Origin: Mixia osmundae IAM 14324
Taxonomy: Eukaryota > Basidiomycota > Mixiomycetes > Mixiales > Mixiaceae
Direction: 5' to 3'
DNA length: 64,000 nucleotides
NCBI RefSeq assembly: GCF_000708205.1
Contig: NW_014575561.1
Coordinates: 504,299-568,298 of the forward strand
Positions 30,692-42,552 of this stretch are shown one piece after another. The notes beneath the pieces were generated by a model that saw only the letters and a program-made list of their open reading frames with translations, searched no databases and was not told the DNA's origin. Every line of letters starts with the position of its first letter. The stretch's first letter is position 1. The position numbers were made by a program, and so were the translations under genes.

Positions 30692-32861
30692 ATGAAGGGT
30701 ACAGTGCGCTTAGAGGAGGAAGAGGTCCTCTTCACCATCGAAGACACCTCGGAGACGACGACGCCAACGAGCGATCACTCTCCTCAACCTCCTTTGTCCT
30801 CTTTGAGTCCGGCCAAGCCAGCTCATCAGCGCAACCCGGACACTCATGTACGTTTCGCCACGCCTCCAGCATACAGAGACTCAGTAGACGACGAAGCCGG
30901 TAGATCGGAGCAACCTGTCTATCCTCCTCCGCCTGTCAGCTTGACAACGGCTACTCTGGCTTCTACTCTCGCTTCGAGAGAAGCGCAATTTGAGCTGGAC
31001 TCTGATCAGCTATCCGAAGCTGATGAGCTCCATGACACTGTCAATGGGCTGCCCAACGGGCATACAATGAGCCCGAGTAGCGCCACATCACGAGACAGGG
31101 TGCCGCTGCTGCACGAGGCTCGCGGCAGGCTCAGCTTGGATGGGGCAGCTTTGATCTACTCTGAAGAAGAAGGGCAGATTCCCGGTCGACATCTATCGGG
31201 CGAAGAGGACTTGTCGAGATGGCTCGACCAAGGCGGTGGACTGATTTCGGGCATGATCAATATGATCAACGCGACCATTGGGGCTGGCGCCGTCGGCTTG
31301 CCTTACGCCCTCCGAGAAGCAGGACTGTTCACGGGTGTCATCCTCTTGCTTGCTCTCGGAGCGGTCACAGACTGGACAATCCGTTTGATTATATTGAACG
31401 CCAAATTGAGCGGCCAATCGAGCTACGTAGGGTTAGTTTGCCTATACCACCTAGAATACCCTCCGGCTGATGCTATCGACCTCCCCACAGTATACTGGAC
31501 ACATGTTTTGGCTTTCGCGGCAGAGTCGCCGTATCCTTCTTCCAGTTCACCTTTGCTTTCGGCGTACGTCTGAACACACGGACCCGGTCATACCACTGAC
31601 GCGTGAACAGGGTATGTGTGCCTTTGGCGTCATCTTGGGCGACACAATACCGCATGTCCTCGTCTCGCTCTTTCCTGCGCTCGCTCGGACGAGGCTGTTC
31701 GGCTTCCTGTTCTCCCGTCAATTTGTCATTGCCTTCTTTACCTCTGCGATTTCATATCCCCTCAGTCTATATCGCGATATCCACAAGCTTGCGCGTGCTT
31801 CTGCACTAGCCCTGGTCAGGCGAGTCTCTCGATTCTCGCGCGCTGCCACGCTCACGAAGTATTGGTGTGACTGCAGCATGCTCATCATCTTGCTCACTGT
31901 TAGCTGGAGAGGATCGATCATCGATCCTGCTCTGCGCGGCAACCCCGAACAGCGCTTCACTGTGCTCGAGAGCGGCGTCTTCGAGTCTATCGGCGTCATC
32001 AGTGCGTGTTTGTTCTCATGCTATCAGGTCTAGCTAAGCATTGAGCAGGCTTCGCATTTGTCTGCCATCATAATTCGCGTGTGTCACGCTCCTACATATC
32101 AGCTTGAGACGGTCTGATGGCGGAGCTCCGTACATGCAGTACTCATCTATGGTTCTCTCAAGACACCTACGCTCGATCGCTTCGCACGTGTGACCCACGT
32201 CTCGACCGCCATATCAGTTGCTGCCTGCTTGATCATGGCCCTCTCCGGCTTTCTCGTCTTCACAGACAAAACGCAGGGCAACATCCTCAATAACTTTCCG
32301 CCTGATGACTTCTGGATCAATATTGCTAGAGCTTGCTTCGGTTTCAACATGTTCACGACGCTTCCGCTCGAAGCGTTCGTCTGTAGAGAGGTGCGTCACG
32401 TTGCTGTGTGAGATTGCAGTCATCACACTGATCGAGTGCAGGTCATCGAGTCATTCTTCTTCGCAGGTCGAGCGTTCGACCAGAAGCGTCACATAATTAT
32501 CACGACCGTCACAGTAGCCGCTAGCTTGCTGGGTAGGCTTCTGCTGCTTGCATGGTGCATGTGCTGACTGCGGGTACAGTTGCATTGACGACCTGCAATC
32601 TTGGCGTCGTGCTCGAGCTCACAGGCGGCTTTGCAGCCACGTCCCTTGCGTACATTTTTCGTACGTGCATGCCGAGCGAGAAGACTTGACCTAATGCGAA
32701 TGACAGCCGCTGTATGCTACTTACGACTCAGCGGCAACCCAACCCATCCGTCAAAATGGCCCGCTTGGGCCTGTGCTGGCTTTGGCGTGATCGTCATGAT
32801 CCTCAGCACGGTTCTCTCTCTTCGCAAAGCAGCCGAACGACACGACACACAGCAATGTTAG
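30692..32861 (+). CDS. Vacuolar amino acid transporter, AVT/SLC38 family
   Basis: Nine exons (30692-31431, 31491-31563, 31611-31819, 31877-32001, 32049-32078, 32140-32390, 32442-32532, 32580-32660, 32707-32861) give 584 residues with consistent phases. A 180-residue acidic, Ser/Pro-rich cytosolic N-terminus precedes about eleven membrane segments. Signatures are GGGLISGMINMINATIGAGAVGLPYAL, CFGFRGRVAVSFFQF, CAFGVILGDTIPHVL, SYPLSLYRDIHKLARASALALVS, SFAFVCHHNS, PLEAFVCRE and FPAVCYLRLSG. Exon 5 has only 30 nt. The intron at 31820 begins GC (GCGAGT); it restores ALALVSMLIILL, matching the family, so a GC-AG intron is likely. AVT5/6-type carriers export amino acids from the vacuole; the exact subtype is not decided. 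Confidence 0.9.
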
Positions 32862-32961
32862 ATGATGCAACAGGAGATTGTACTATGTTGGCAACAACAG
32901 TAGATCTGTACATGTTGTAAGGTACAAAAAAACCAAAAGTGGCTCAGAATGCAAGGATAGC

Positions 32962-35900
32962 CTAGGTAGACTTGCTGATCTGGCTGGCGAGAAAGTCTTC
33001 GACTAGAGAAACGCTCGCGAGGTGCCAAGGAAGGCCGTTGACGTCATGCATCTGCCACCGAGCCCGCGCCAACGTATGCAGATCGGAATAGCTTCTCGTG
33101 ATATCGCGCAAAGTTGCCTCGATACTGCTAGTGTACGTCGATGTCGCCGTGCGATGACTGGAAAGATAGTATAAGTTGAGGCTACTGATGGCTTTTGAGG
33201 CCCGCGATCGGACGAGCGACGGCCAAGAGTGACTTTGAGCAAGTGTGGGCTGATCAGGCACGAGGAGCATGAAGGCAGAGGCCAGCGATCGTGCATATAG
33301 CCGCAGGTCGTGATTGTACAGCTCTGAGGGTTGTGCAAGAATGCAAGCGTAGTGTCTGGACTGTAGATCGATCAGGGTTTTGCCATGATGTAATTCCTCG
33401 TCATCTGGGCCAAAGAGCGAATCTGTTGGAGAATCAGCCGAAGCGACCTGCTCCAGCTTCGTATCTCGGAGCAGAAGTGGTGTCTTTGCATCTGTCGCCA
33501 GTAGAGACAGGTGGGCGGGCTTGCTCCACCGAGAAGCAGCTGACGCAAATACACGTTCCCACGCTACAATCTGGATCAGCTGAGCATGTTGTCAAAAGGC
33601 GGATTACGCACCAGCAAGCTCAAGTGCTTCGAGCAAGCCCATTTTGACGATGACCACACGCCATTCGACGGAAGCCGACGTAGCAGTGCCTTGAGCTAAT
33701 TCCCATACGAGAAGGCAAGCTTGAATGTAAGTCTGGCCGGGCTGCACGTTGGCGGGTAAGAGCTTGACTCGTACCGTGTGCCCCTCGCCTCGGTCATCTA
33801 CGCAGGCAAGACATAGCCAGCGCCGGTCGGCGGAGATGGCATAGGCGACATGCAGCATTCGATGGCGATCAAGAATATCGAGTGATCGGCTTGGCCAACT
33901 GAAATCGATCCGGGGCCTAGAAGCTACGCGTTCGAGCGAAAGCGTGAACGCATGACCTTGGAAAGAACCATGACGGGCCTTTGCGGTCAATCCGAGCGCT
34001 TCCGCGGTCTCTGGTTTTGCGCTGCGGTGCTCAACTTCGAGACGGAGTCTGTCGTAAAGGCGGAATGCAAGTGCTGTCTCGTCCGTAGCTTCTCCAGGCT
34101 GGCCACTTATCTCGAATGCACGAAGCAAAGCATCTGGCGCGACTAGATGGACCAAAAATGGGTGTGGTCTGTGCTTGTCCGCGGTTTGCTCAAGCGTCGG
34201 CTCGCTGAGGAAAGACAGTAACGACATGACAGCTGCGGGCACGGCCATCGAGTCGACCAGCATCACGGTCAAGTGGTCGCAACTTTGCGAGTGTTGGCGC
34301 AAAGTTTGCCCTGTATTGGTGGATTAGCTATGTTGCCGCCTATCTTGCATGATGCTTACGAAGATCAATCAAGCTTTGAGCAACTTCGGCGCCTTTACGA
34401 AGATCCATCGCGCCAGTTGGCAGCCTGCGCGCACCGCCTTCGGCGAGTGCATGAGCCACTTCGCACGTGCCAAGACCACAAGCCTGTAGTCTGATCAGTG
34501 AATGAATGGAGCGTAGGCATACGAGACACACCGAATACGCGGCGGCCGTTCTTCCTAACCATTGTCGAACGCTCGCAGAAGACTGTTGAGCGCCGTGCAA
34601 GGCGACGACCGTAACATTCTTGCATCCGCTCAGCGGGGTAAAGCCGAGCTTTGACCAATTTGGCAGAGCTAATGGCGATGACTTGATGACCATATCTCGA
34701 CGTCGTAGGATTAGCGGAGGCGCATCGAGACGTTCTAGTGCGTCAGTGACCTCTGTCACCTCGTCGGCGGTGCCTCTGTCCAGGCGACTGATCAAATCTG
34801 TCGCCCGCAAAACGATCGAATGCGGCAGGACAGAGCTCGCGACTGGTGCTGCAACGGGCTTGTTACGCATGAGGACCCAGCGAAAGTCTGGGTTTTCGAC
34901 AAGGTGTTCGGCGAACGAGGTAGCAACATGTTCTTTGGCAGCCGGATTGTCGAGAGCAGATGAGACTACTGCATCGTCGGTCTTGCCTGGCTTCTGCTGG
35001 AGTCGATCGCCAAGCAATGAAAAGATCTCAGCAGTCAGCAGCTGTGCTGGTATCGGAGCCCCGTCGTCTTCCTCTGAATTGCTCGCTCTGACACCATCGT
35101 CATCATCATCGGCGTCGCCGTCGCGCGCTAGCTCGTCTTCAGATGTCGCTGCACTTTCGTCCATGATAGATTGCTGCAATCGCGTGTGCCGTGCGCGAGA
35201 AGGATATCGCGCTTTGGACTCTGCCAAATCGATAGATATTGAAGATCGCCTTCGCTTCGTCTTTCGCCCGTCTGATACATTGATGTCGAGCGTTTTGAAC
35301 ACTGCGCTTTGAGGTCGCTTCTTCGCTATTGGCAGATCATCAAATGAGATGGCTTCGAACGAAGTCAAAGGGACGTGCGGTTGCTCGACTTCGTGGACCG
35401 GACTCAGCACTTTCATCTCGTCGGATCTGAGCGAGTCCTCGGTATGCCAATATGGCGTCTTTGGTGTCTTGACATTGGAGACATCAGAGCCAGGTGAGAC
35501 TGTGCTCGGTGCGGTCGTCGCGCTCGTTGCATCTTCAAAGCTGGTGAACGTTCCTCCCGATCCCACGCTACTGGATACAGAAGGATGCTGGATTGCTTGG
35601 TCTACCTGATCGGGCGACCGAGGCTTGTTACCATTGATGTGAGCTTTGGATACCTTGACCGTCGGCGCGTCGAAAAAGCTAAAGTCATCTTCTGTGAGAC
35701 CTTGCATGGGATCGGTCGCATGCTCAAGCTCATACGAGTGCTGATGCCTAGGCGACGGCCTGCTCTCTATGAGATCCCAGTCTGTCTCCCTCTGTACGTG
35801 CGCCGGCGGCGGCGGTACTTTCGCTGGCTTCGATGGCTCAGCTGCAGGGGTTCGCGGTGAATCTGCGCTTGCACTTGCAGGTGCGGAAGGCGCGGGCGCA

Positions 35901-37521
35901 GCTGGCCGCGGACTGGCTGGGAAATCACCCGCTTTTGTGGGGGTATCCTTGCGATCTCTAGTTTTGGTCAGCTGGTCAATCTGCGCGCCTGACCACTGTG
36001 CGAGCGCGTTGAGGTGCTCTTCCATGGAGAGGATGTTCTGACTACGTGTTGCCAGTGGTAATGTAGGCTTGGGAGCCTCCGCTGGACTCGGCTTGACGAG
36101 ACAGGCAGCAAGAGGCCAGACTATGTCGCGTTCGCCTTCGATACCGGGTACATCTATCGAACGGATGACGATCCACTGTGCATCCGGCGATAGAGGCTGC
36201 AGGAGACCGCGCGTGGCATCGTGCCATGACTCGCGCAGGCCATGCAGACTCGCTAGCTCACACTGCTTGATCGAGCGAGACCTGGTGTGCTCATAGGCTG
36301 GATGCGTGTGAGCATACCGCCTGACGAAAACACCAGACAAGCCGAGCGGTGCGAGTGTGATAGCTGATTTCGTGTCTGCCATGTCAAAAGAGCCCGATTC
36401 TTGCTGAAGGTACTCCATCTGCTCGACATGCCTCGCCGTCAGGGATGAATAATCGGACGTCTCGAGAACCGGTGAGAAGACGAGGTGCGATTGCGCTAGT
36501 TGAACTTGACAGCTACACCATGTGCTGTCTTGATCTGGCGGGAGGAGCAAGACGCCGTTGCCATCTCTCAAGCAGGTCATATCTTCCCCTGTTTCGAAGA
36601 GCACGAGTCGCCGCAGAAAAGCGTCACGAGCTGCCATCGTGAAGGCATTGAGTGTAAGGAAGAGCTCTGGCGAGAGTGATGAGATCGAGAAGGCTGCTGG
36701 TAGGTCTGCTATAGGGGTCTCTTGAGCGACTGTGCCAGATTTGTAGATATGCGGATAGAGATCTGCATGAGTGAAGCTGCCCGTAAGAGACACTGTCCGG
36801 GAGTGTCAGCTCAGGGTTTGCTATCAGTACAAGGCTGAGCCGTACCTTTGAGTCCCGCCCGTGGCTCAGGATCTGCAATGGGTGCATCTTTCCCAGCAAA
36901 GGTGAATGACCAGAGCTGCCGAGCGGAAGCATCGTCTGGCTTGGCCGCGTCGACAGGAAGGACGATAGTCCACCTTGAACCCCAAGACTGCTCAGATGGG
37001 CCTGCTGCCATGTCGTCGCGTCCATGCCGCTCGAGCAAGTTCTCGTTCGCTGTGGCGTCATTCTCAACAACGCGGTATTGTTGCCAGTCGATGCGCCAAG
37101 CTTGATCCCCATTCGTCGTCTTGTCCTGCTGAGCATACAGAGCTGCAAAGGGCAACTCGACAGCCGAGGGAACGAGATGACGTTCCCATCTTGGATCGCT
37201 CGTATCCGCGTTCAGGGTGTACAATGTCTTCGCCCGGGTGGTGGACTTTGGCAACAGATTGCCGACGGGTGAGTCAAAGGTATGTCTGCCCGCCGAAGGG
37301 CTGGCAAGCGAGAGCGCAGAGGGCGAATTGATACTCTGAACGGATGTGAGGCTTTGCGAAAGAGCAAGTGGCACATTCCCCGCTTGACCAGCATACTTGG
37401 GCGATTGTGCTGCCGAGTGAACCGGCGATCGAGCTGAGCTATGACGAGCTGCTGAGTGAGCAGGAGGTGCTCGCGAGGTCATCGAGCTGCTTCCCGGTCG
37501 GGCAGGCAGTGGATGATTCAT
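32962..37521 (-). CDS. MED13: Mediator subunit MED13 (SRB9/SSN2)
   Basis: Exons 37521-36846, 36792-34360, 34310-33612 and 33563-32962 join to 1469 residues, in the normal range for fungal MED13. MED13 links the CDK8 kinase module to core Mediator and mostly acts to repress. Marks are a long disordered centre containing TDWDLIES and TEDDFSFFDAP (the conserved D-W-D and D-D-F-S-F-F-D patches), an N-terminal MED13_N-like region with alternating beta/alpha sequence, and the C-terminal domain with HVAYAISADRRWLCLACVDD, RGEGHTV and VWELAQG followed by a helical end (AWERVFASAASRW). Three phase-1 introns fit exactly. It is divergent from YKT6, with 233 bp between starts. Confidence 0.85.
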
Positions 37522-37754
37522 TTTCGACTGTCCTCAGCGACGAGCTGCTCGAGCTGGCTGGAAGCTTGATCAAGATGGCGAGCTCATGTGGACAGGAGTG
37601 TGCTCTGCTCCGCTCCGCTACATCTGGCCACCGCCCAATCTTGCAGACGATGTATCACGTGTGTTGGCTTGGTGTGACTTGCTCGGGCACGCGCTCGGTC
37701 CAAGGGCTGACCTCAACCCGTGTGGCCAGAGTGCGCTGCCGACCAGGCCAAGCC

Positions 37755-38539
37755 ATGAAGATCACGTCGATACAAGTGCTCAGCCGAGCGCCGGGATCGA
37801 GCAACTCGAGTCCGCTAGCAGAAGCGCACGATGTTGCAAGCTTCTCGTTCTATCAGCGTGGCGCGTAAGCAGCTGCCCATTGTGCCTGCCTCGCTTGTCC
37901 GTCTGACTCGCGCCATCGTGCCCTTCCTGCCAGTGTGACCGAGTTTCTCAGCTTCTTGGCCAAGACGGTCTCGGATCGCACGCAGCCAGGACAACGACAG
38001 TCGATCCAGGAACAGAACTACATCGCCCATGTGTACGCGAGGGATGTAGGCTCAGGTCCGACAAAGCATACCCTCGTGGGCGTCGTCGTCTCGGATGCAG
38101 AGTACCCCGTCCGGGTGGCCTTCTCGCTGCTCAACAAGATCCTCGACGAGTTCCCCCAGGACAAGCGGACGGGCCCTGTAGCGTTCCCACAACTGGCGAC
38201 CTACCTGCAGAAATACCAAGACCCGAAACAAGCCGATACGATCATGAAAGTACAGCAAGAGCTCGATGAGACAAAGATCGTACTCGTGCGTAACACGCCG
38301 CTCCGATCAGACTTGCGCTCAGTGTAGGGTCGGCGCATGACAGCACAAGACGATCGAATCAGTCTTGGAGCGAGGGGAGAAGCTAGATTCTCTCGTCGAC
38401 CGTTCAAACGCGCTATCTGCTTCTTCCAAGATGTTCTACAAGAGCGCAAAGTGTGTCTCTGCTCTTCACTTCCCAAGTCGCGCTTGCTGAACCTCTCGCG
38501 GCGAGCAGGAAGCAAAACTCGTGTTGTGTCATCTGCTAG
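37755..38539 (+). CDS. YKT6: R-SNARE YKT6
   Basis: Exons 37755-37864, 37934-38285, 38344-38450 and 38509-38539 encode 199 residues, the usual YKT6 size. The longin domain spans about 1-135 ([11 protein letters not shown], FFxQR-like [19 protein letters not shown], AYPxRVAF-like [18 protein letters not shown]). The SNARE motif at about 140-195 contains [33 protein letters not shown] with the zero-layer Arg, and [15 protein letters not shown]. The protein ends CCVIC: the last four residues form a CaaX prenylation box and the preceding Cys is the palmitoylation site known for YKT6. It acts in ER-Golgi, endosome-vacuole and autophagosome fusion. A terminal Cys at the X position is unusual. It converges on QRI7 with 26 bp between the stops. 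Confidence 0.95.
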
Positions 38540-38565
38540 GGCAATCATTTTCATTGATACATCGG

Positions 38566-39857
38566 CTAGACTGGCCCTCCTGACTCGCATGATTCTATGG
38601 ACCACACGGGATGCGAAGCTACGGCCAGTGAATCGGTATGGAAGCCTCGCTTGAGTCGATCGATAGCCGTCCAAGCTATCATCGCAGCATTATCCGTGCA
38701 CAGGGCCACCGGCGGAAAGATGAGCCTCGTCTCTGTCCTGCCCTGTCCGTCCAGACACTCTCGCAAGCGATTGCGCAAGAGAGCATTACTCGCCACGCCT
38801 CCGCTGACGACGAGCGCGGTGGGTTTGATCGTCAGATCTGCCAGAGTGACCGCTAGAGTGCGCTCGAGCTGCATGATGGCAGTAGACTGGAATCGCTGGG
38901 CAATGACTTTTCGTTGGTCTTCTGACAGAGCGTCTGTTCCTCCTTGCTCGCTTACGAATCGTTGCACCGAGCTCTTGAGGCCCGAGAACGAGAAGTAGCC
39001 AAACCGAGCCTTGTTCTCTTTCGTTGGATGTGAGCGGAAATCAGGGCAATCGAATCCTGGCAGCTCTCGTGCAGAAGCTGCGAATCGTTCCAGAGCACTA
39101 CCGGGGGAGCCCATCCAGGGTACTGCAAGCAGACGTGCAACGTGATCGATCGCTTCGCCAATGGCATTATCGCGTGTTGTGGCGAGTAGCTCGAATTGGG
39201 ACGATGATCGCGCAAGCGCAATGAGCGTGTGACCGCCAGACACCAACAGAGTCAGGAAAGGAAACTCAGGTGGCACGTCTTCGGTGAGGAAAGGTGTCAG
39301 AGCGTGAGCTTGCTGCAAAAAAAACGCTATACTTGAGCTCGCGTCGACTGTGGGTGGAGGCAAGAGGCGCTGACCATGTGATGCACGCCCACGAGGGGTT
39401 TGTCCAGCGCTGCTGCGAGCGAACGTGCAGCGACCGAAGCAACGGTCAGACAAGATAGCATGCCTGGACCTCTCGTGAATGCAATGGCATCGAGATCTGC
39501 CATTGTCACTCGTGCTTGCGTCAATGCAGTCTGTATTGCTCCTGGCTGTCGGCGTACGATCAGCGTCAGCATAACTTGGGCTGTCACTCATCTTGCACCG
39601 ACCATATTGCGCTGATGCTCTCTGAGAGCGAGCAAGGGGTGAATGCCGCCATAGGGCTGATGTGCCTTGTCTTGCTTCACAACGACATTGGCGAGGATCT
39701 TGCGTGGGTGACCTTGCACAATGGCGCAACAGGTATCATCTGCTGAGCTCTCGAGTGCAAGCACGAGAAAAGGCGAGCGAGCACGAGGAGGCGAGTGATA
39801 AGTTCTTCTCGTGCCAGCAGCCACCGCTATTGCTACTCGCCCCCCCGCTCTTTGCAT
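38566..39857 (-). CDS. QRI7: Mitochondrial tRNA threonylcarbamoyladenosine synthase QRI7/OSGEPL1
   Basis: Exons 39857-39603, 39545-39375 and 39312-38566 give 390 residues. The enzyme transfers the threonylcarbamoyl group to A37 of ANN-decoding mitochondrial tRNAs. The N-terminus (MQRAGGRVAIAVAAGTRRTYHSPPRAR, cut here) is Arg/Ala-rich without acids, a mitochondrial presequence. Motifs are LALESSADDTCCAIV, GGIHPLLALREHQRN, FTRGPGML, the metal ligands in GVHHMQAHAL (restored by the second splice), LVSGGHT, FSFSGLKSSV and ALVVSGGVASN. The start codon lies only 8 bp from the ATG of the gene on the opposite strand. Confidence 0.93.
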
Positions 39858-39865
39858 CAAGGGGA

Positions 39866-40726
39866 ATGGTCAGGTCGCCTGCCCAGCTCAGAGGGACCAA
39901 GTCACCCTCGCCTGCGCCTTCCCCGAGCAGATCATCGTCTGTCAATACGCCAGCAGAGAATCCCTATCAGCGCAAGGCGAGAGCTTTGCTTGTCGAATTC
40001 AGTTTGACGAGAAAATCGTGGCATGATCAAGTCGGACTGGCATTGCGTCATGCTGCCTCGATCGTCTTGATTCGATCCGATCTATCGTCCGTCTTGCATA
40101 GATTGCGCCGGCTTGGGCTCAAGAGACCAGCAGTGCAACGGACCTGAACAGCGCCGTCTTTCTGAAGCAGCAAGATGCACCTTTCGACGCAGCAGCGGCA
40201 CAACAAGGTTTCAAAAGCGCAGGACATGAGCGTCTGGAGGCTAGCTACAGGCAGCTGCTCGGTGCCATGTCGTCCATCGTACGTCTCCGCTCCACAGATA
40301 TGACCACACGCGCGTTGATGACGGGGACGCGACAGGAGACGCAGACTGCCCTGACGCTGACGATCAGTCAGAAGTTCGAGTCGGTACTCATCGAAGCGAG
40401 CAAGACGAGGGGCATGAGCTTTGCGTTTGAACAGCCGCTATGGCTCACTTGGCCGCTTGCTCGCTTTAGTGCGTCACTGCTTTCACAAGTAGATTCCGAC
40501 TGATGTTGTTCCAGACGATGAGGTCCTCGAGCTGACAGGACAGTTCAGAGCGTCGAGATCGCTCATGACGGCATTGACGCAGACGTTGACTGATCCGATC
40601 AAGACGCACGAAGAATGCCAGGCCGCACTGTCATACTGGCGTTCCCAACCTCTGCTGGCTCGCGAGCACGCGACATCGGGCGAACAGCAATTCGACGAGC
40701 TTTGCGCCGTAGAGATGCCAGATTAG
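39866..40726 (+). CDS. Conserved unknown protein, helical
   Basis: Exons 39866-40086, 40134-40278, 40336-40468 and 40515-40726 join to 236 residues. I do not recognise a named family, but the pattern (NP-x-x-x-K-x-R-x-L-L near the start, an all-helical middle, ASKTRGMSFAFEQPLWLTWPLARF, then a helix ending W-R-S-Q-P-L-L) resembles an uncharacterised protein I associate with other basidiomycetes. There is no signal peptide, membrane segment or catalytic motif. The Ser/Pro-rich first 30 residues are disordered. The donor at 40087 is GTCCGT, and the acceptor could be 3 nt earlier. Its ATG is 8 bp from QRI7 on the other strand, and its TAG (40724-40726) overlaps the stop of the next gene. Confidence 0.6.
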
Positions 40727-41646
40727 CTGACAAGCTCGACCAGTCGTCTGACCCGCAGAGTGGGCTCATGACGCCAGGGCAGCTCAAGATCGGGTCGATA
40801 CTGATCATCTTGCGAGCCAGCATAGCGAGTGCGATAGCAGATCGTCAGCAAAGAGTCGTATCTGGCGGTTCCTTGTGGCTTCCCGAGGTACATACACAGT
40901 CTGATATCTGTCAGAAGCCCGTGAGCTCGAGCGACCACCGGCGCACACAAGGTCTTACTGTTGACATGGACGACGTCGCCCCGACGTACGGTATTGCGCC
41001 AGTGCTGCGCGACATCTCCCCAGGCTGCTATGCGCAACGTCGAGCCAGACTCGTCCCAGACTTCTACGGTGACGAGCTTGTTCGTACCCCTCTTTGTCGA
41101 CAGCTCTCTCAGCTCGGTCACCTCGATGATGGCTGCCAGAATGCTAATGGATGCGCCGAATTGACCGTGTTGCTTCAGCATCTCGTGTGCTCGTTTCAGG
41201 GGAATGATCATGAAGAGATCGATGCCGAAAATGCCTTGTGCTCGGGATTCTGTGCCTGCTTGCGTGTCGGCCGTCCTTGACGCGTCTTGTGTCTCGTCGC
41301 TCGCACTCGCCGGGGGAGCAGCTTGGGCAATAGCAAGCGACTGCTCGAGATAGTCTATATCCTCCTCGCCCAGCACGTGCATATCTTGCGAGTCAAAGCC
41401 TGCTTCCAAGAATGTCTTGCATCCTCCTTCATGAGGCTCGGCTACAGTGCCAAGGAGTGCAGCTTCGACTGCCTGGGTGCTGCTTATGCTCTGTGCTCGC
41501 AGAACGGCCGTTTCCTGAGATGGACTCCCGTTGGACAGTACACGCCATCGCGCAGCCGAGCGAACTGGCTGCGCGCCATCACGCGTGGCTAGACTGCGGT
41601 AGCACTCTGCTCTGGTCGGTGCGCCGGTGAATGCCACCCATCGCAT
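40723..41646 (-). CDS. Unknown protein with an OB-fold-like region
   Basis: One exon; the ATG at 41646 gives 307 residues. The first 140 residues look disordered and Ala/Gln/Asp-rich. From about residue 150 a beta-rich domain appears (ISILAAIIEVTEL, KLVTVEVWDESGSTLRIAAWG, RRGDVVHVNSKTL). The pattern of strands, D-x-S, A-A-W-G and R-G-D-V-V is what RPA-like single-strand-DNA-binding OB folds show. This is inference from pattern only. The frame stays open before the ATG for about 14 codons. A GTATGT inside the C-terminal part could be a donor, so the last 50 residues are less certain. Its stop codon overlaps that of the plus-strand gene by two bases. Confidence 0.5.
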   Translation of the reverse strand: MRWVAFTGAPTRAECYRSLATRDGAQPVRSAARWRVLSNGSPSQETAVLRAQSISSTQAVEAALLGTVAEPHEGGCKTFLEAGFDSQDMHVLGEEDIDYLEQSLAIAQAAPPASASDETQDASRTADTQAGTESRAQGIFGIDLFMIIPLKRAHEMLKQHGQFGASISILAAIIEVTELRELSTKRGTNKLVTVEVWDESGSTLRIAAWGDVAQHWRNTVRRGDVVHVNSKTLCAPVVARAHGLLTDIRLCMYLGKPQGTARYDSLLTICYRTRYAGSQDDQYRPDLELPWRHEPTLRVRRLVELVS

Positions 41647-41782
41647 GCGACTCGTGTGCGCAGCGGCATCGAGCACGAGGAGGTCCAAGCGCGATCGCGT
41701 TTCTCAGATGATGCTAGACCCCTTGTCGTCCTCCTGCCCTTTGTTCATTCTGCCTGCTTGCTGAGCATCAGCAGACACGATC

Positions 41783-42389
41783 ATGCACAAGCAACGCAAT
41801 GGCCTTGCAAGAGAGCGCAAGACCATCGCGCGTGCTCACAGTGCGCCGCAGAGGAAGACACTGCTCAGCCTGCCGAACGAGCTCCTCGACGAAATCGCAT
41901 GCAGCCTGTCGATTGTCGACGCAGCAGAAAGGACAAAAGATTCACAGGCTCCCAGCGTGACATGCAAATGTCTATGCGCGAATTGTCAGGCTCTGCTCCT
42001 CAAGGTGGGCATGCAACAGAGAAAGTGGCGGCCACTTCTGATGGGAACTCTCAGAATATTACAATCGATTCAACTCAACACGCAAGGACTTGGACTCGCC
42101 TGCGAGCCGATACAGCTTGGCGAGAGTCGTCAGACGCATCAATCTGGATCTCAGGGATGACTCTCTTCCGAGGGAAGGTGAACGCAAGCCCGCACAGTTC
42201 CTGAACATCTACCGAGAGTTGAAAGAGGGTTACACTGACACCCATTCTCTCAAGGCGCTTGACACTCGAGTGTTCTTCATGATAGCACATAAACTCATCC
42301 TCTGCACGTCTGTTAAATGGTTTGCTGAGGAGCCAGAGACAGCAGCAATGCTCGAGTTCTTGGCCAACCGCGAGGGCCTCGTGTTGTAG
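41783..42389 (+). CDS. Possible F-box protein
   Basis: The model is exons 41783-42004 and 42087-42389, about 174 residues. The start of an F-box is visible at about residues 26-45 (KTLLSLPNELLDEIACSL), followed by a V-T-C-K-C-L segment like the usual L-V-C-K-x-L. The second exon carries YSLARVVRRINLDLRDD, typical of the sequence after F-boxes, and ends in a helical stretch (WFAEEPETAAMLEFL). The 82-nt intron with an AAG acceptor was picked because it alone joins the two protein-like frames in phase. A shorter intron with a CAG acceptor would lead to a different frame and a stop. If right, it would be a substrate adaptor for an SCF ubiquitin ligase. Confidence 0.4.
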
Positions 42390-42552
42390 ACCTCGGCTGC
42401 ACGATCGTATAGTGAGAAACCGAGAGAGGCCTTTGCCGTGACATTAGCTTGCGATCTGACAAGCTTGCCCAGTGTCTTATTCCGGCGCAGTAGCACAGAA
42501 ACGAGCTTGATTGTTATGAAGGCTGCAAACCTTGCCAATCTTCTGCGTATGG

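Noticed and set aside
31820-31876. Reading through the AVT transporter here without an intron
   Set aside because: The frame is open, but the inserted residues break a conserved membrane segment; a GC-AG intron restores it.
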